Shown one piece after another: positions 24,721 through 34,347 of a stretch of 64,000 nucleotides of DNA (the first letter of the stretch is position 1; every line of letters starts with the position of its first letter). The position numbers were made by a program, and so were the translations under genes. The stretch covers positions 1 through 64,000 of the forward strand of contig CALXOA010000074.1 of the NCBI GenBank assembly GCA_944389895.1, given 5' to 3'. A model generated the notes under the pieces. The model made no database searches. It worked only from the letters and a program-made list of their open reading frames with translations, and was not told where the DNA came from. This DNA is from an uncultured Victivallis sp. Its GTDB lineage: Bacteria > Verrucomicrobiota > Lentisphaeria > Victivallales > Victivallaceae.

Positions 24721-26016
24721 CTACGGAATCAACTTGAACGCCTTGACCAGGTCGGCGACCTGAGCGTCATTGATCGGCTGCATGCCGCCGAGATTACGGG
24801 CGCTGATGGTGGCTTTTGCACTGTATTCGGCAACTTCCATCCGGTCAAACGCTTCCAGGAGTGTTTTCCCACTCGAGACCATGCAGTCATTCTTGATCAG
24901 AATGATCGGATAGCGCGGCGACAGGGTCTGAGTGACCTTGGCAAGGTCACGGAAGTGGGTTCCGAACTCAAATGCCGGCATCTCGCGCAGCAGCAGGTAA
25001 CATTCAGGAATCACCCGCGGGTCGAAGGGCTCATTGGCCACGCCGTAGGCCATCAGGTTCGGCGGGTTGGCGATGATCAGCGAGTTGATTTCCGGCTGGG
25101 CGTCGAAGATCGCCTTGAAGAACCAGGCCGCCCGGCTGAGTTTGTGCCCCGATTCATAGAGATACCCTTTGACCAGCACCAGGTCGGCGGCCTCAATGTT
25201 GCCGCGGTCGATGCCGTTCGGCGTGATCAGGAAGCTGTCCTTGCCGACCCGGACCGCGAATGTGCCTTCCGTGCTGGTGAACAGCATCTGCTTGTAAGCG
25301 CGGCGGATCAACTTGACCATCTGATACCGCATTTCCAGCTCTTCACTGGAGTGCTCCGGCATGTCGGAGGGGTAGAAGCGGTCGTTACGATCGAGCAGAT
25401 TGAACTCAATCTGGGTATCGGAAAGGTAGTTCGGCTTACCGATCTGAGTGGCGCGGTTGATCAGGCGCGCACAGAAATCCAGCGTTTCAAACCGCTGGAA
25501 AGCATGCAGCAATGAAGAGCCCGCCGTACAGGTTCCGTGGTTTTCAAGCAGGATCGTACTGTGCCCTTCGGCGAATGCCGCGGCGACGTTGCGCCCGAGC
25601 GCTTCGCTGCCCGGCACTTCATAGGGAGCATACCCGACGGTGCCGCAGATCTGACGGGCGGTGGGATGAACCGCCGTGTTCGGGATCACGCCCGCCACGC
25701 TGAAGGAGACCAGCGCCGGCGGATGCGCATGCAGAATCGCCTTCACATCCGGACGGATCTTGTAGATTGCCCGGTGGAACGGAAATTCACTCGAAGGCTT
25801 GTGCCGGCCGACCACGGTGCCGTCCGGTTTCACGCAGACGATATCCTCGCGCTGCAGCGTCCCCTTGTCGATCCCGCCGGGGCTGATCCACATGTCGCCG
25901 TTCGCGTCGATGATCGAAAGGTTCCCGCCTGAAGTTGTGGTCATGCCGTAGCCGTAAATACGTTTCATGATCTCCACAATCTGGTCGCGCGGGTGCTCAT
26001 AACTGATGTGACTCAT
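24721..26016 (-). CDS. Tandem class II aldolase/adducin family protein
   Basis: A 431-residue protein made of two class II aldolase domains. The first (about 1-205) has the full zinc-enzyme set: TTSGGNLS, ISPGGIDKG, ILHAHPPALV with the HxH ligands and ILLENHGT with the third His. The second (about 230-425) keeps the fold motifs FLITPNGIDRG but has IIANPPNL in place of the HAHPP and ILIKNDCM in place of ENHG, so its metal site is lost. The first domain resembles fuculose- or rhamnulose-1-phosphate aldolases and ribulose-phosphate 4-epimerases. The start is ATG 26016; the frame is open to 26118. Confidence 0.88.
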   Translation of the reverse strand: MSHISYEHPRDQIVEIMKRIYGYGMTTTSGGNLSIIDANGDMWISPGGIDKGTLQREDIVCVKPDGTVVGRHKPSSEFPFHRAIYKIRPDVKAILHAHPPALVSFSVAGVIPNTAVHPTARQICGTVGYAPYEVPGSEALGRNVAAAFAEGHSTILLENHGTCTAGSSLLHAFQRFETLDFCARLINRATQIGKPNYLSDTQIEFNLLDRNDRFYPSDMPEHSSEELEMRYQMVKLIRRAYKQMLFTSTEGTFAVRVGKDSFLITPNGIDRGNIEAADLVLVKGYLYESGHKLSRAAWFFKAIFDAQPEINSLIIANPPNLMAYGVANEPFDPRVIPECYLLLREMPAFEFGTHFRDLAKVTQTLSPRYPIILIKNDCMVSSGKTLLEAFDRMEVAEYSAKATISARNLGGMQPINDAQVADLVKAFKLIP

Positions 26017-26193
26017 GATTCTTCGCTTTCCATATTGGTTGTGTGAGGGCGGCATATCCGCCGCACATGGTTGCATAATATACTCTGTTTTTCCATTCTT
26101 TGCAAGTTGCACCGCCATTGAAAAAAGGGGCTTCGAGTGCTATATTGACAAGATATCAAATCAATCTTTCTATTTGAGGATATCCGTTTGTTT

Positions 26194-28002
26194 ATGAGTG
26201 AACTCAGGAACATCGCAATCATTGCGCACGTCGACCACGGCAAGACGACCCTTGTCGATCAAATCATGCGCCAGGCGAAAATTTTCCGCGAAAACGAGGT
26301 CGTCGCGGATTGTTTTCTCGACAGCAACGATCTCGAACGCGAACGCGGTATCACCATCCTGTCAAAAAATATCAGCATCAACTACAAGGGGGTCAAGATC
26401 AACGTGATCGACACTCCCGGACACAGCGATTTCGGCGGCCAGGTCGAGCGGGTGCTCAAACTGGCCGACGGGGTGATTCTGCTGGTGGATTCCGCAGAAG
26501 GGCCGATGCCGCAGACCCGGTTCGTGCTCGACAAGGCGCTGGCGCTCAATCTCCGGCCGGTGGTGGTGATCAACAAGATCGACAAGCCGGATGCGCGGCC
26601 TGACGCGGTACACACCAAGGTTTTCGACCTCTTCTGCGAGTTGAACGCATCCGATGAACAGCTCGATTTCCCGGTCCTCTATGCCAGCGGCCGTGACGGG
26701 TGGGCTGTCCGCGATCTCGCCGATGAACGTACATCGATCTATCCTCTGCTGGATGCGATCCTCGAGTATGTGCCGGCGCCGAAAAAGATCGACGGACCGG
26801 TACTGACTCAGGTTGCGACGCTCGATTATTCCAACTTTGTCGGGCGGATCGGAATCGGACGGGTCTACCGCGGGACGCTCGATACCCGGAAGCCTCTGTC
26901 GATCATCAAGCGTGACGGCCGGGTTGAATCGGCTCAAGTCAAGCAGTTGTTCACCTTCGAGGGGATCGGCCGCAAGGAGACCAATGTGGTCGAATGCGGC
27001 GATCTCTGTGCGATTGTCGGCATTGAGGATATCGATATTTCAGATACGATTTGCGATGCTGAGTATCCCGAGCAGATGCCTGCAATTGCGATTGACGAGC
27101 CGACAATCTCGATGTTGTTCCGTATCAACGACTCGCCGTTTTTCGGCCGCGAGGGGAAATATGTCGGCAGCCGCCAGCTGCGGGAAAGACTCTACAAGGA
27201 GGTGGAGCGTGACGTGGCACTGCGGGTTGAGGATGTCAGCGGCGAAGCATTCAAGGTTTCGGGGCGCGGGGTGCTGCATCTCGCAATTCTGATCGAAACC
27301 ATGCGCCGCGAAGGATACGAATTTGCGGTGGCAAAACCGCAGGTGATCTGCAAGGAGATCGATGGAGTGAAAAACGAGCCGATCGAGAGGCTCAGCGTCG
27401 ACGTTCCCTCCGAGTTCGCCGGAAAGATCATCGAAATGGTCGGCCAGCGGCGCGGCGAACTCATTCAGATGGAATCGCGCGGCGCACGGCAGCTGATAGA
27501 GTTTTTCATTCCGACCCGCGGGCTGATCGGCTTGCGCAGCAAGGCGTTGACCGCCAGTCAGGGCGAAGCGATTGTGTCACATCTTTTCGACCATTACGAG
27601 CCCTTCAAGGGGCCGATCCCGTCGCGTACCAACGGCACAATGGTCAGCATGGGCGCAGGCAAGGCGATTCCCTTTGCGATCGACGGGTTGCAGTTGCGTG
27701 GGGAGTTCTTCATCGAACCCGGTGTTGATTGTTATGAGGGAATGATTGTCGGAGAACACTGCAAGGAGGGGGATCTGGTCGTCAACGTTCAGAGAGCCAA
27801 ACAGTTGACCAATATGCGGGCGGCAGGAAGCGATCGCAACATGAAGATTGCGCCGGCCCGGAAGATGTCTCTGGAACAGGCGCTCGAATACATCGATGAC
27901 GATGAACTGGTGGAAGTCACTCCGCAGAATGTCCGTCTTCGCAAATTCTACCTGACTGAACTGGAGCGACGGCGGCAACGCGGGCGTTCCGCATCAGAAT
28001 AG
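26194..28002 (+). CDS. typA: Ribosome-binding GTPase TypA/BipA
   Basis: Translational GTPase for stress growth and ribosome assembly. G1 [10 protein letters not shown]2 in [10 protein letters not shown]3 [11 protein letters not shown]4 NKIDKPDA; then EF-G-like domains and the BipA-specific C-terminal part, including [16 protein letters not shown]. Around 602 residues, the family length. An upstream in-frame TTG at 26188 has GAGGA at a better spacing than the ATG at 26194, so either may be used. The next gene starts 19 bases after the stop. Confidence 0.96.
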   Translation: MSELRNIAIIAHVDHGKTTLVDQIMRQAKIFRENEVVADCFLDSNDLERERGITILSKNISINYKGVKINVIDTPGHSDFGGQVERVLKLADGVILLVDSAEGPMPQTRFVLDKALALNLRPVVVINKIDKPDARPDAVHTKVFDLFCELNASDEQLDFPVLYASGRDGWAVRDLADERTSIYPLLDAILEYVPAPKKIDGPVLTQVATLDYSNFVGRIGIGRVYRGTLDTRKPLSIIKRDGRVESAQVKQLFTFEGIGRKETNVVECGDLCAIVGIEDIDISDTICDAEYPEQMPAIAIDEPTISMLFRINDSPFFGREGKYVGSRQLRERLYKEVERDVALRVEDVSGEAFKVSGRGVLHLAILIETMRREGYEFAVAKPQVICKEIDGVKNEPIERLSVDVPSEFAGKIIEMVGQRRGELIQMESRGARQLIEFFIPTRGLIGLRSKALTASQGEAIVSHLFDHYEPFKGPIPSRTNGTMVSMGAGKAIPFAIDGLQLRGEFFIEPGVDCYEGMIVGEHCKEGDLVVNVQRAKQLTNMRAAGSDRNMKIAPARKMSLEQALEYIDDDELVEVTPQNVRLRKFYLTELERRRQRGRSASE

Positions 28003-28021
28003 AGGAATTTCACCCGGAATT

Positions 28022-29314
28022 ATGAGGCGTTTTATCCAGATCAGCCTTTGCGGCCTGCTGCTGTGCCTGACGATTGCGGTTTCCGGTGCGGCCCGCAATG
28101 TGATTGTGATCATGGTGAACGGCGCCGGCCCCTCACAGTTCGAACTGGCCCGCCGGGCAGGGGCTCGTCGGGCGGGGCTTTCGAACACGGCGGCTCTGCC
28201 GGTTACCGGAACGCTGCTGCCGTTGTCCGGCCAGTTTGAACATCCTGATATCGCTTCGTTGAATGCACTTGCTGCCGGAACGGCGTTCGATCGCGGTTTC
28301 GGGGTGGATCCCGAGGGTGGGACTCTGGAATCTCTGCTTGCGGAAGCCCGCCACCGGGGAATGAAAACGGGGTTCGTCACCGACGGCGCGCTCAATGCGC
28401 CGGGAGGCGCGGCATTCTGGGCTCATGAGGTTGGTATGCCGTCCGCTGAAAAACTGACGGCCTGGCTTCCGCTCGCTGATCTCGACGTCATTTCCGGAGG
28501 CCTTGCCGGGGAGGGTACGGGGAAGGGGGCTTTTTCGGAGATCGCAATGCGGCAACTCGGTTACGTGGTCAGCCGGGAACAGTTGAGCCGGCCGCTCCCC
28601 GATAAGCGGTTGTTCGCTCTGCATTCTGCGGAGGAAATGGATTTCTATTCCGCCGATCTGCCGGAAGGGGCGATTACGCTTCCCGAGCGGGTTTCGGAGG
28701 CTCTCTGTTGGTTGTCCGGTCCGCAGGGACTGCTGTTGATCGTCGAGTGTTCCAGGTTGCAGCGGGCCGCTTCCGCGAACGACACCGCCGCCGTCATTAC
28801 CGAATTGTGGGAGTTTGACCGGGTTCTCGGGAGAACTCTCGACTTTTTCAAGCGTGATCCGGAGGAAACCCTGATTGTCGTGGTTTCTCTGTTTGATGTC
28901 GGGGATCTCCGGATCCGGGAGGATCTGGAACCGCTGCCGCCCGGACCGACCCGCCGGGCATTGGCCGGCCGGCTGGCTGAGGAAAGGCTTCCGCTTGAAG
29001 CGGCATTGGAACTGGCCGGGGCAGGGGAGCTTTTCGCTGCGGGCTCTCCGCAGATGCGTGAAGTCGCAGCATTCTATGATGCGAGCAGCAACGCTCCGGA
29101 ACAGGTGCGGGACTATTCACCGTGGATCGATCTGGTGTTCACTCAACGTGACCGGCACCGGGGCGTGGTCTGGGCGGGCCGGAGACCATCCATCTCACTC
29201 TCTTCCGTGCTGGCCATCGGTTGTGGAATGGATGACTACGACGGCGAGTACGATGCGGTGGAACTGCATGAAAAACTGCGGAACTCCCTCGGAATCTCTC
29301 AGCGCCCGGAGTAG
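28022..29314 (+). CDS. Secreted alkaline-phosphatase-fold protein lacking catalytic residues
   Basis: Signal peptide MRRFIQISLCGLLLCLTIAVSGAA, then an alkaline phosphatase fold traceable along its length: NVIVIMVNGAGPSQ (DGMG region), HPDIASLNALAAGT (TDSAASATA region), TLESLLAEARHRGMKTGFVTDG, LLLIVECSRLQRAASAND, TLIVVVSLFDVGDL (TADHE region) and GEYDAVELHEKL. The metal Asp51 position is Asn33, the nucleophile Ser102 position is Ile77, the ADH metal ligands are replaced by SLF, and the late His is gone. I conclude it is probably not a phosphatase; a binding or scaffold role is possible. It shares the typA transcript by position and overlaps the BtuF-like gene by 16 bases tail to tail. Confidence 0.82.
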   Translation: MRRFIQISLCGLLLCLTIAVSGAARNVIVIMVNGAGPSQFELARRAGARRAGLSNTAALPVTGTLLPLSGQFEHPDIASLNALAAGTAFDRGFGVDPEGGTLESLLAEARHRGMKTGFVTDGALNAPGGAAFWAHEVGMPSAEKLTAWLPLADLDVISGGLAGEGTGKGAFSEIAMRQLGYVVSREQLSRPLPDKRLFALHSAEEMDFYSADLPEGAITLPERVSEALCWLSGPQGLLLIVECSRLQRAASANDTAAVITELWEFDRVLGRTLDFFKRDPEETLIVVVSLFDVGDLRIREDLEPLPPGPTRRALAGRLAEERLPLEAALELAGAGELFAAGSPQMREVAAFYDASSNAPEQVRDYSPWIDLVFTQRDRHRGVVWAGRRPSISLSSVLAIGCGMDDYDGEYDAVELHEKLRNSLGISQRPE

Positions 29315-30120
29315 TTCGACTCGAAAAATTTCCGCAGCAATTCAATTCCGTCGAAAATCCGCGGTCCGAGCCGACAGAGGAGATCCGGGTCGAACCCGTT
29401 CAGAACCGGCTTTTCGCCGAGTCGCGCCCAGCTCGGTGACTCCCGCAATTTGCGCCAGCTCTCGGCCGGCAGTTCCGGCACAACGATCAGATCCGGAGCT
29501 GCGGCAACGATAAATTCCTGAGAGATCGTGAAATAGTCCCGGTCGATCTCATGCGCGATATTGATGCCGCCTGCCAGCGTAATCGCTTCATCGATAAAAC
29601 TCTGCTTCCCGGCAGTGATCGGGGGAACCGCGGAAAACAGGATCAGAACCCGCGGGCGTTTCCCCGGCGGTATCTCCGCCGCACGACGGCGCAATTCGGT
29701 AATCTTTCGTTCCGCATCCCGCGCCGCCGGTCCGGCCTCGGGAAGTTTCAGCCGCCGGCCGAGTGTGGCGAGATTGGCACAGTAATCGTCGAGAGAGCGG
29801 CCGGGAAGCAGGAGCAACTCGATACCGAGCCGTCGAAGTTCCGCCGCTGCGGTCTGATCCCGCAGATTCTCCGCAATCACCAGGGTCGGCCGGAGCGCCA
29901 GCAGCGGTTCCATGGCCGGAATCCCGAACCGTCCCGCCACCGGGAGTTTCCTGACTGTTTCAGGCGGATAATCGCAGGCGCTGCTACGGCCGACCAGCAT
30001 GCTGCCACCCCCGCAGAAAACAACGGTTTCCGTGAGGTTCGGACTCAGGGACACGATCCGTTCCGCTCCCGACAGCAGCAGGGCGGAAAACAAAGCAGAA
30101 AAGAGAAGAATGGTTTTCAT
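29299..30120 (-). CDS. BtuF-like ABC transporter substrate-binding protein
   Basis: Signal peptide MKTILLFSALFSALLLSGA, then a periplasmic binding protein of the FepB/BtuF type: ERIVSLSPNLTETVVFCGGG at the mature N-terminus, LPVAGRFGIPAMEPLLALRPTLVIA, and a helix between two lobes. Ligands of this class are cobalamin, haem or siderophores. No permease or ATPase is nearby, so it must work with a transporter encoded elsewhere. It overlaps the AraC gene by 4 bases (ATGA) and is cotranslated with it. Confidence 0.85.
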   Translation of the reverse strand: MKTILLFSALFSALLLSGAERIVSLSPNLTETVVFCGGGSMLVGRSSACDYPPETVRKLPVAGRFGIPAMEPLLALRPTLVIAENLRDQTAAAELRRLGIELLLLPGRSLDDYCANLATLGRRLKLPEAGPAARDAERKITELRRRAAEIPPGKRPRVLILFSAVPPITAGKQSFIDEAITLAGGINIAHEIDRDYFTISQEFIVAAAPDLIVVPELPAESWRKLRESPSWARLGEKPVLNGFDPDLLCRLGPRIFDGIELLRKFFESNYSGR

Positions 30121-30953
30121 GATCCGGGACGAAGGATTTTTTCATGCAGCAGATTATGCGCCTCCCGCCAATTGCGGGGAGACATTCCGGTTGTCCGGTG
30201 GAAGAAGCGTGAAAAATAGAACTCACTGCGAAATTCAAGATGGGCGGCAACCTCTTTGATGGAGAGTGTCCCGTCAGCGAGGAGAAGTTCTGCACGCCGC
30301 CGGAGTTCCCCGGTCAGAAACTCCTTCAATGTGATCCCGAAGTCACGCCGGAACTCCCGGCTCAACCGGTCATAGTTGATGCCGGACGCTCTCGAAAGTT
30401 CCGTCACGGTCGTCGCCGCACTGCCGTGAAGGCGGACGAAGTCGAAGAGCTTCCGATAGGTCGTACTGTGGTAGACAGAGACCGGGATCGAGGCCGGAAG
30501 CTCCCCCGCCGCCTCGGACAACGCCGTCCACAGCCAACCTGTGAAGCGGAACGCACGTGACCACCCGGGCGTTTCCGCGTAGATCCGGGCCAGTTCCGCG
30601 GCGGTGCCCGGTGAAGCCTCCCAGCTGCGGCATTGCCGTATTCCGGTAAAGAGATCAATCCCCGGCAGAAGCTCGATGGTGAAATGGAATGAATAAAAAC
30701 GCAGACCGGCGGGGAAGTCAAATTCGAGATCGATTCCCGGCGGCATGAAGCAGAAATTCCCGGCTCTCATTGCAAGATGCTGCCCGGACGTGCGATTGAA
30801 GATCGTGCCTTCCCCCGCCTCCGTCAGAAAGAGGCGGTTGCAGGAGTAGGTGTTGCGTCCATGCCAGACGAACCGGGCTTCTCCGGCTTCGGTCAGTTCG
30901 AGCCGCAATCGCCCGGTCAGTGCTGAAAGTTCCGTATGCAGCGCCAAACCCAT
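30117..30953 (-). CDS. AraC family transcriptional regulator
   Basis: A 278-residue regulator with a cupin-type sensor (SGQHLAMRAGNFCFMPPGIDLEF, about 55-78) and two helix-turn-helix units at the C-terminus, VTELSRASGINYDRLSREF and SIKEVAAHLEFRSEFYFSRFFHRTTGMSPRNWR. It is divergent from the GH116 gene with a 104-base gap that has a direct repeat, so it most likely activates that gene. The BtuF-like gene follows in the same operon. Confidence 0.93.
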   Translation of the reverse strand: MGLALHTELSALTGRLRLELTEAGEARFVWHGRNTYSCNRLFLTEAGEGTIFNRTSGQHLAMRAGNFCFMPPGIDLEFDFPAGLRFYSFHFTIELLPGIDLFTGIRQCRSWEASPGTAAELARIYAETPGWSRAFRFTGWLWTALSEAAGELPASIPVSVYHSTTYRKLFDFVRLHGSAATTVTELSRASGINYDRLSREFRRDFGITLKEFLTGELRRRAELLLADGTLSIKEVAAHLEFRSEFYFSRFFHRTTGMSPRNWREAHNLLHEKILRPGS

Positions 30954-30998
30954 AAAAGTGCATGATTCTCCATATTTTTTCCATTCCCAAATGGATTG

Positions 30999-31024
30999 CC
31001 GCAGGATAAGTTATACCGCAGGAT
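30999..31024. promoter_or_regulatory. Direct repeat, possible AraC half-sites
   Basis: CCGCAGGAT occurs at 30999-31007 and 31016-31024, 17 bases apart, in the gap between the AraC and GH116 genes. A small palindrome CCATT-CCCA-AATGG (30981-30994) lies beside it. Confidence 0.4.
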
Positions 31025-31057
31025 CGGAAAAACAAGCAGCCAGAAGGAGATTTTACA

Positions 31058-33643
31058 ATGAAATATTCCGGAGCTTCCACGCGCTGTATCTCATTCCCGC
31101 TCGGCGGGATCGGCACCGGTTCCATCGGATTGTCCGGATCCGGGAGACTGATCGACTGGGAGATTGAGAATCATCCGAACAAACTCAGTCACAATCGATA
31201 CAGCCATTTTGCGATCAAAGCCGAATCCGGGGGAAAACTTCTCGATGCACGAATTTTGAATGGCGATCTGGAGCCCCCGTTCAGCGGAACTCCGGTTCCG
31301 GAAGTCATGGCGAAAGATCCATTCGGCTGCAACGGTTTTGGTTTCGGTGCCGAGGCTCAGCTACTGCCGGGACTGCCGCATTTCCGGAATCTTGTATTCA
31401 ACGGAGAGTTTCCGGTCGCAGAACTGACGTTCGACGAACCGGGTTTCCCCGGACACGTGGTAATGCGCGCGTTCAATCCCCTGATTCCCCTGAACGATTT
31501 CGACTCCTCCCTCCCGGCGGCGGCCTTCGAATTTGAAGTTACCAACACCTCAGAAAAAAACATCGACTACACACTGGCCGGTTCGATCAGCAATCCCCTG
31601 CCGTTGCCGTTGAATCAACTGGAACTTGATGGAGAATTTCCTCTTCTGTCCCTGAAGAGCTCGAAATTATCCGCGGATGATTGCGGATACGGCGAACTGG
31701 CCGTCTGCTGTGATGCACATGATTCTTCCGGACAGGCGGCATGGTACCGTGGCAACTGGATAGATGACCTGAACACCTTCTGGAATGATCTGACCCGGCC
31801 GGGCAGGTTCCGCAACCGCAGCTATCCGGCCATACCGGCTCCCGAAGAGTCCAGGCGTGACACCGGTACGCTGGCCGGCCATTTTTCTCTGATGCCCGGA
31901 GAGACCGGACGAATCCGTTTTGTGGTCGCGTGGTATTTCCCGAACGTACGTAACTTCTGGAATCCCCGTGAAGGAGATGCCTCCTGGAGGAATTTCTATG
32001 CCACAAAATTCCCCGATGCCGTCGGCATCGCACACTATTTCATGCGGAACTTCGACCGGCTCGCCGCAGAGACGAACCTCTTCAAGGAGACTTTGTTCGA
32101 CTCCACATTGCCTCCCGAGGTGATCGACGCCGTCTCCGCAAACATCTCGATTTTGAAGAGTGCAACCTGTCTGCGACTCGAAGACGGGTCATTCTACGGT
32201 TTCGAGGGCTGCCGTTCGCTGGTCGGAAGCTGCGAGGGGTCCTGTACGCACGTCTGGAATTACGCCTATGCACTGCCGTTCCTGTTTCCGAAACTTGAAC
32301 GTTCAATGCGTGAACTCGATTTCACTTTCAACTTCCAGGAAAACGGCGGACTCGGATTCCGGCTCCAGTTGCCGGTGGGCCGACCGGCAACCAACTTCCG
32401 TGCCTGCGCCGACGGCCAGCTCGGCGGCGTGATCAAGGTCTATCGCGAATGGAAGATCTCCGGCGATGACGCCTGGCTGCGCAAGTGGTACTTCGGAGTC
32501 AAGCGCTCTCTGGAATACGTCTGGAGTCCAGCCAATCCCGACCGGTGGGATCCGGATGAATCCGGAGTATTGACCGGACGCCAGCATCATACTCTTGATG
32601 TCGAATTGTTCGGGCCAAACTCATGGCTGACCGGCTTTTACCTCGCGGCCCTGAAGGCGGGAGCCGAGCTCGCCGACCGGGTCGGAGATGAAGAGTTTGC
32701 CGGAAAGTGCCGTGCCATTTTCGAACGCGGCCGGAACCGGGTCGAATCAGAGCTTTTCAACGGGGAATATTATATTCAGAAAATCGATCTGACCGATCAT
32801 TCCATTCTGACTGCCTACGAAGGAGCCGAGGGGTATTACTGGAACGACGAAGCCGGCGAAATCAAATATCAGATCGCCGACGGTTGCGCAATCGATCAGG
32901 TACTGGCCGCATGGCATGCCGCGCTGTGCGGACTCGGGGAGATTTTCGCTCCTGACCGGGTCAGGTCGGCCCTGAATGCCGTCTACCGGTACAACTACCG
33001 GAAATCGTTGCGCAACTGCGTGAACTTCTGGCGCGTGTTCGGGCTTAATGACGAAGCCGGTACGCAGATCTGCTCCTGGCCGCATGGCAATCGTCCGGCG
33101 ATTCCGGTACCGTATGCGACGGAAACGATGCACGGATTCGAATATCAGGCGGCCTGTCATCTGATCCTGATCGGAGAAGTCGGGAAGGGACTGGAGATGG
33201 TGCGCGCGGTACGGGACCGTTATGACGGTGTCCGGCGCAACCCCTGGAACGAGATCGAGTGCGGCAGCAACTACGCCCGTTCCATGGCCAGTTATGCTCT
33301 GTTGAATGCCTTCTGCGGGTATTCGTTTCACCTGCCGGACCAGGAACTCGGATTCGCCCCGATACGCAAATCGGGCGAAACTTTCCGCTGTTTCTGGAGC
33401 ATTGGAACCGGATGGGGCTGCTTCCTCGAAGATGACTCCAGGGTAAAACTGGAACTCAGGTACGGTACTCTGACGTTGCGGAAATTCCGTGTGGATTGTG
33501 CTTCCGAAATTCAGCGTGTCACTGCAGCCGGTCGGGAAATCGTCTTCCGGACAGACGGCGACAAAGTGTTGTTTTCCGCACCGGTGGTTCTGACCGCGGG
33601 CGAGTCGCTTGAGCTCCGTTGTCAGCATACTGCAGAGAATTGA
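31058..33643 (+). CDS. GH116 family glycosidase (GBA2-like beta-glucosidase/glucosylceramidase)
   Basis: An 861-residue two-domain enzyme. The N-terminal beta domain starts ISFPLGGIGTGSIGLSGSGRL, a hallmark of the GBA2/GH116 family. The (alpha/alpha)6 catalytic domain runs from about residue 340: FYGFEGCRSL with the likely nucleophile Glu, CTHVWNYAYALPFLFP, the acid/base Asp region HTLDVELFGPNSW and the conserved DGCAIDQVLAAW. No signal peptide, so it acts in the cytoplasm on an imported beta-glucoside or beta-xyloside. AGAAGGAG lies 8 bases before the ATG. Divergent from its probable AraC regulator. Confidence 0.9.
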   Translation: MKYSGASTRCISFPLGGIGTGSIGLSGSGRLIDWEIENHPNKLSHNRYSHFAIKAESGGKLLDARILNGDLEPPFSGTPVPEVMAKDPFGCNGFGFGAEAQLLPGLPHFRNLVFNGEFPVAELTFDEPGFPGHVVMRAFNPLIPLNDFDSSLPAAAFEFEVTNTSEKNIDYTLAGSISNPLPLPLNQLELDGEFPLLSLKSSKLSADDCGYGELAVCCDAHDSSGQAAWYRGNWIDDLNTFWNDLTRPGRFRNRSYPAIPAPEESRRDTGTLAGHFSLMPGETGRIRFVVAWYFPNVRNFWNPREGDASWRNFYATKFPDAVGIAHYFMRNFDRLAAETNLFKETLFDSTLPPEVIDAVSANISILKSATCLRLEDGSFYGFEGCRSLVGSCEGSCTHVWNYAYALPFLFPKLERSMRELDFTFNFQENGGLGFRLQLPVGRPATNFRACADGQLGGVIKVYREWKISGDDAWLRKWYFGVKRSLEYVWSPANPDRWDPDESGVLTGRQHHTLDVELFGPNSWLTGFYLAALKAGAELADRVGDEEFAGKCRAIFERGRNRVESELFNGEYYIQKIDLTDHSILTAYEGAEGYYWNDEAGEIKYQIADGCAIDQVLAAWHAALCGLGEIFAPDRVRSALNAVYRYNYRKSLRNCVNFWRVFGLNDEAGTQICSWPHGNRPAIPVPYATETMHGFEYQAACHLILIGEVGKGLEMVRAVRDRYDGVRRNPWNEIECGSNYARSMASYALLNAFCGYSFHLPDQELGFAPIRKSGETFRCFWSIGTGWGCFLEDDSRVKLELRYGTLTLRKFRVDCASEIQRVTAAGREIVFRTDGDKVLFSAPVVLTAGESLELRCQHTAEN

Positions 33644-33843
33644 TCTCCGGTGTTTTGTGTCGTGTTTCCTGTGCCGGGTTCCTTCTTCAACCGTGATCTT
33701 CATGGGAAGCCGGAAGCGTGTTCCGCAAGACAAATATTTAGGAATTTTTAATAATAAGGCAATATTATTCAATTTCGTGGCGTTATATGGGTGACCGCAG
33801 ATAAAAAAACAATCCATTGTGCGGTCGGAAAGGAAAGAGGATC

Positions 33844-34194
33844 ATGAACACCACGAAAAAAATACTGGTCGGGTGCTTTATCGCACTATTCGGAGCCGCC
33901 GTTTTCGCCGGGGGACCGCGACCGCCGGAGCCCCGGGAGCATCATCACGACAAGGGAGAAAGCGGATTGGAGCTGGCAGCCGGAATTGTAGGTTTGATTC
34001 GCTGGGCGGTATCTCCTGTACCGCCAGCAGTCGTGCAGCCGCCGGTGGTGGTCCAACCTCCTGTTGTGGTGCAGCCGCCGGTAGTGGTCCAACCTCCTGT
34101 TGTGGTGCAGCCGCCGGTGGTGGTCCAACCTCCTCCGCCGCCGACCCCGTGGCACCGGCATCAGAATCCGCCGTTTCGCAGAGGACGGTTCTGA
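33844..34194 (+). CDS. Secreted PPVVVQ-repeat protein
   Basis: A 116-residue protein. The signal peptide MNTTKKILVGCFIALFGAAVFA is followed by a His/Asp/Glu patch (PREHHHDKGE), a short hydrophobic helix (LELAAGIVGLIRWAV), about six PPVVVQ units and a Pro/His/Arg tail. GAGGA is 4-8 bases before the ATG at 33844; the frame is open to 33817. The repeats are likely an extended polyproline spacer in the periplasm or cell surface. The 200 bases upstream are AT-rich and hold only weak promoter-like boxes. Function unknown. Confidence 0.72.
   Translation: MNTTKKILVGCFIALFGAAVFAGGPRPPEPREHHHDKGESGLELAAGIVGLIRWAVSPVPPAVVQPPVVVQPPVVVQPPVVVQPPVVVQPPVVVQPPPPPTPWHRHQNPPFRRGRF
34035..34133 (+). repeat. 36-bp tandem repeat, about 2.7 copies
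   Basis: GCAGCCGCCGG recurs at 34035, 34071 and 34107, exactly 36 bases apart. Each unit encodes two PPVVVQ hexapeptides with different codons, so the DNA period is twice the protein period. Copies differ by single bases. It lies wholly within a coding region and is not a CRISPR. Confidence 0.9.
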
Positions 34195-34347
34195 GTGCTC
34201 TTCTCCGGGAGGCGAAGCAGCCAACGCGCCCTGTCGCAGACAGCGGCTCCCGCTTTCTCTGCCGGGGCGCCCGCGGGGGGAAGCGGAGAAGTGGGATCCC
34301 CTGCCGTTTCTGAAACGCAGATTCAATGCGCCGGCGGGGAATGGGTG

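Noticed and set aside
32747..33817. 356-codon minus-strand open frame
   Set aside because: Shadow of the GH116 gene; its long N-terminal part also covers a non-coding AT-rich gap.
34030..34140. CRISPR-like periodic repeat
   Set aside because: The 36-base units are contiguous without spacers and encode PPVVVQ hexapeptides within a secreted protein gene.
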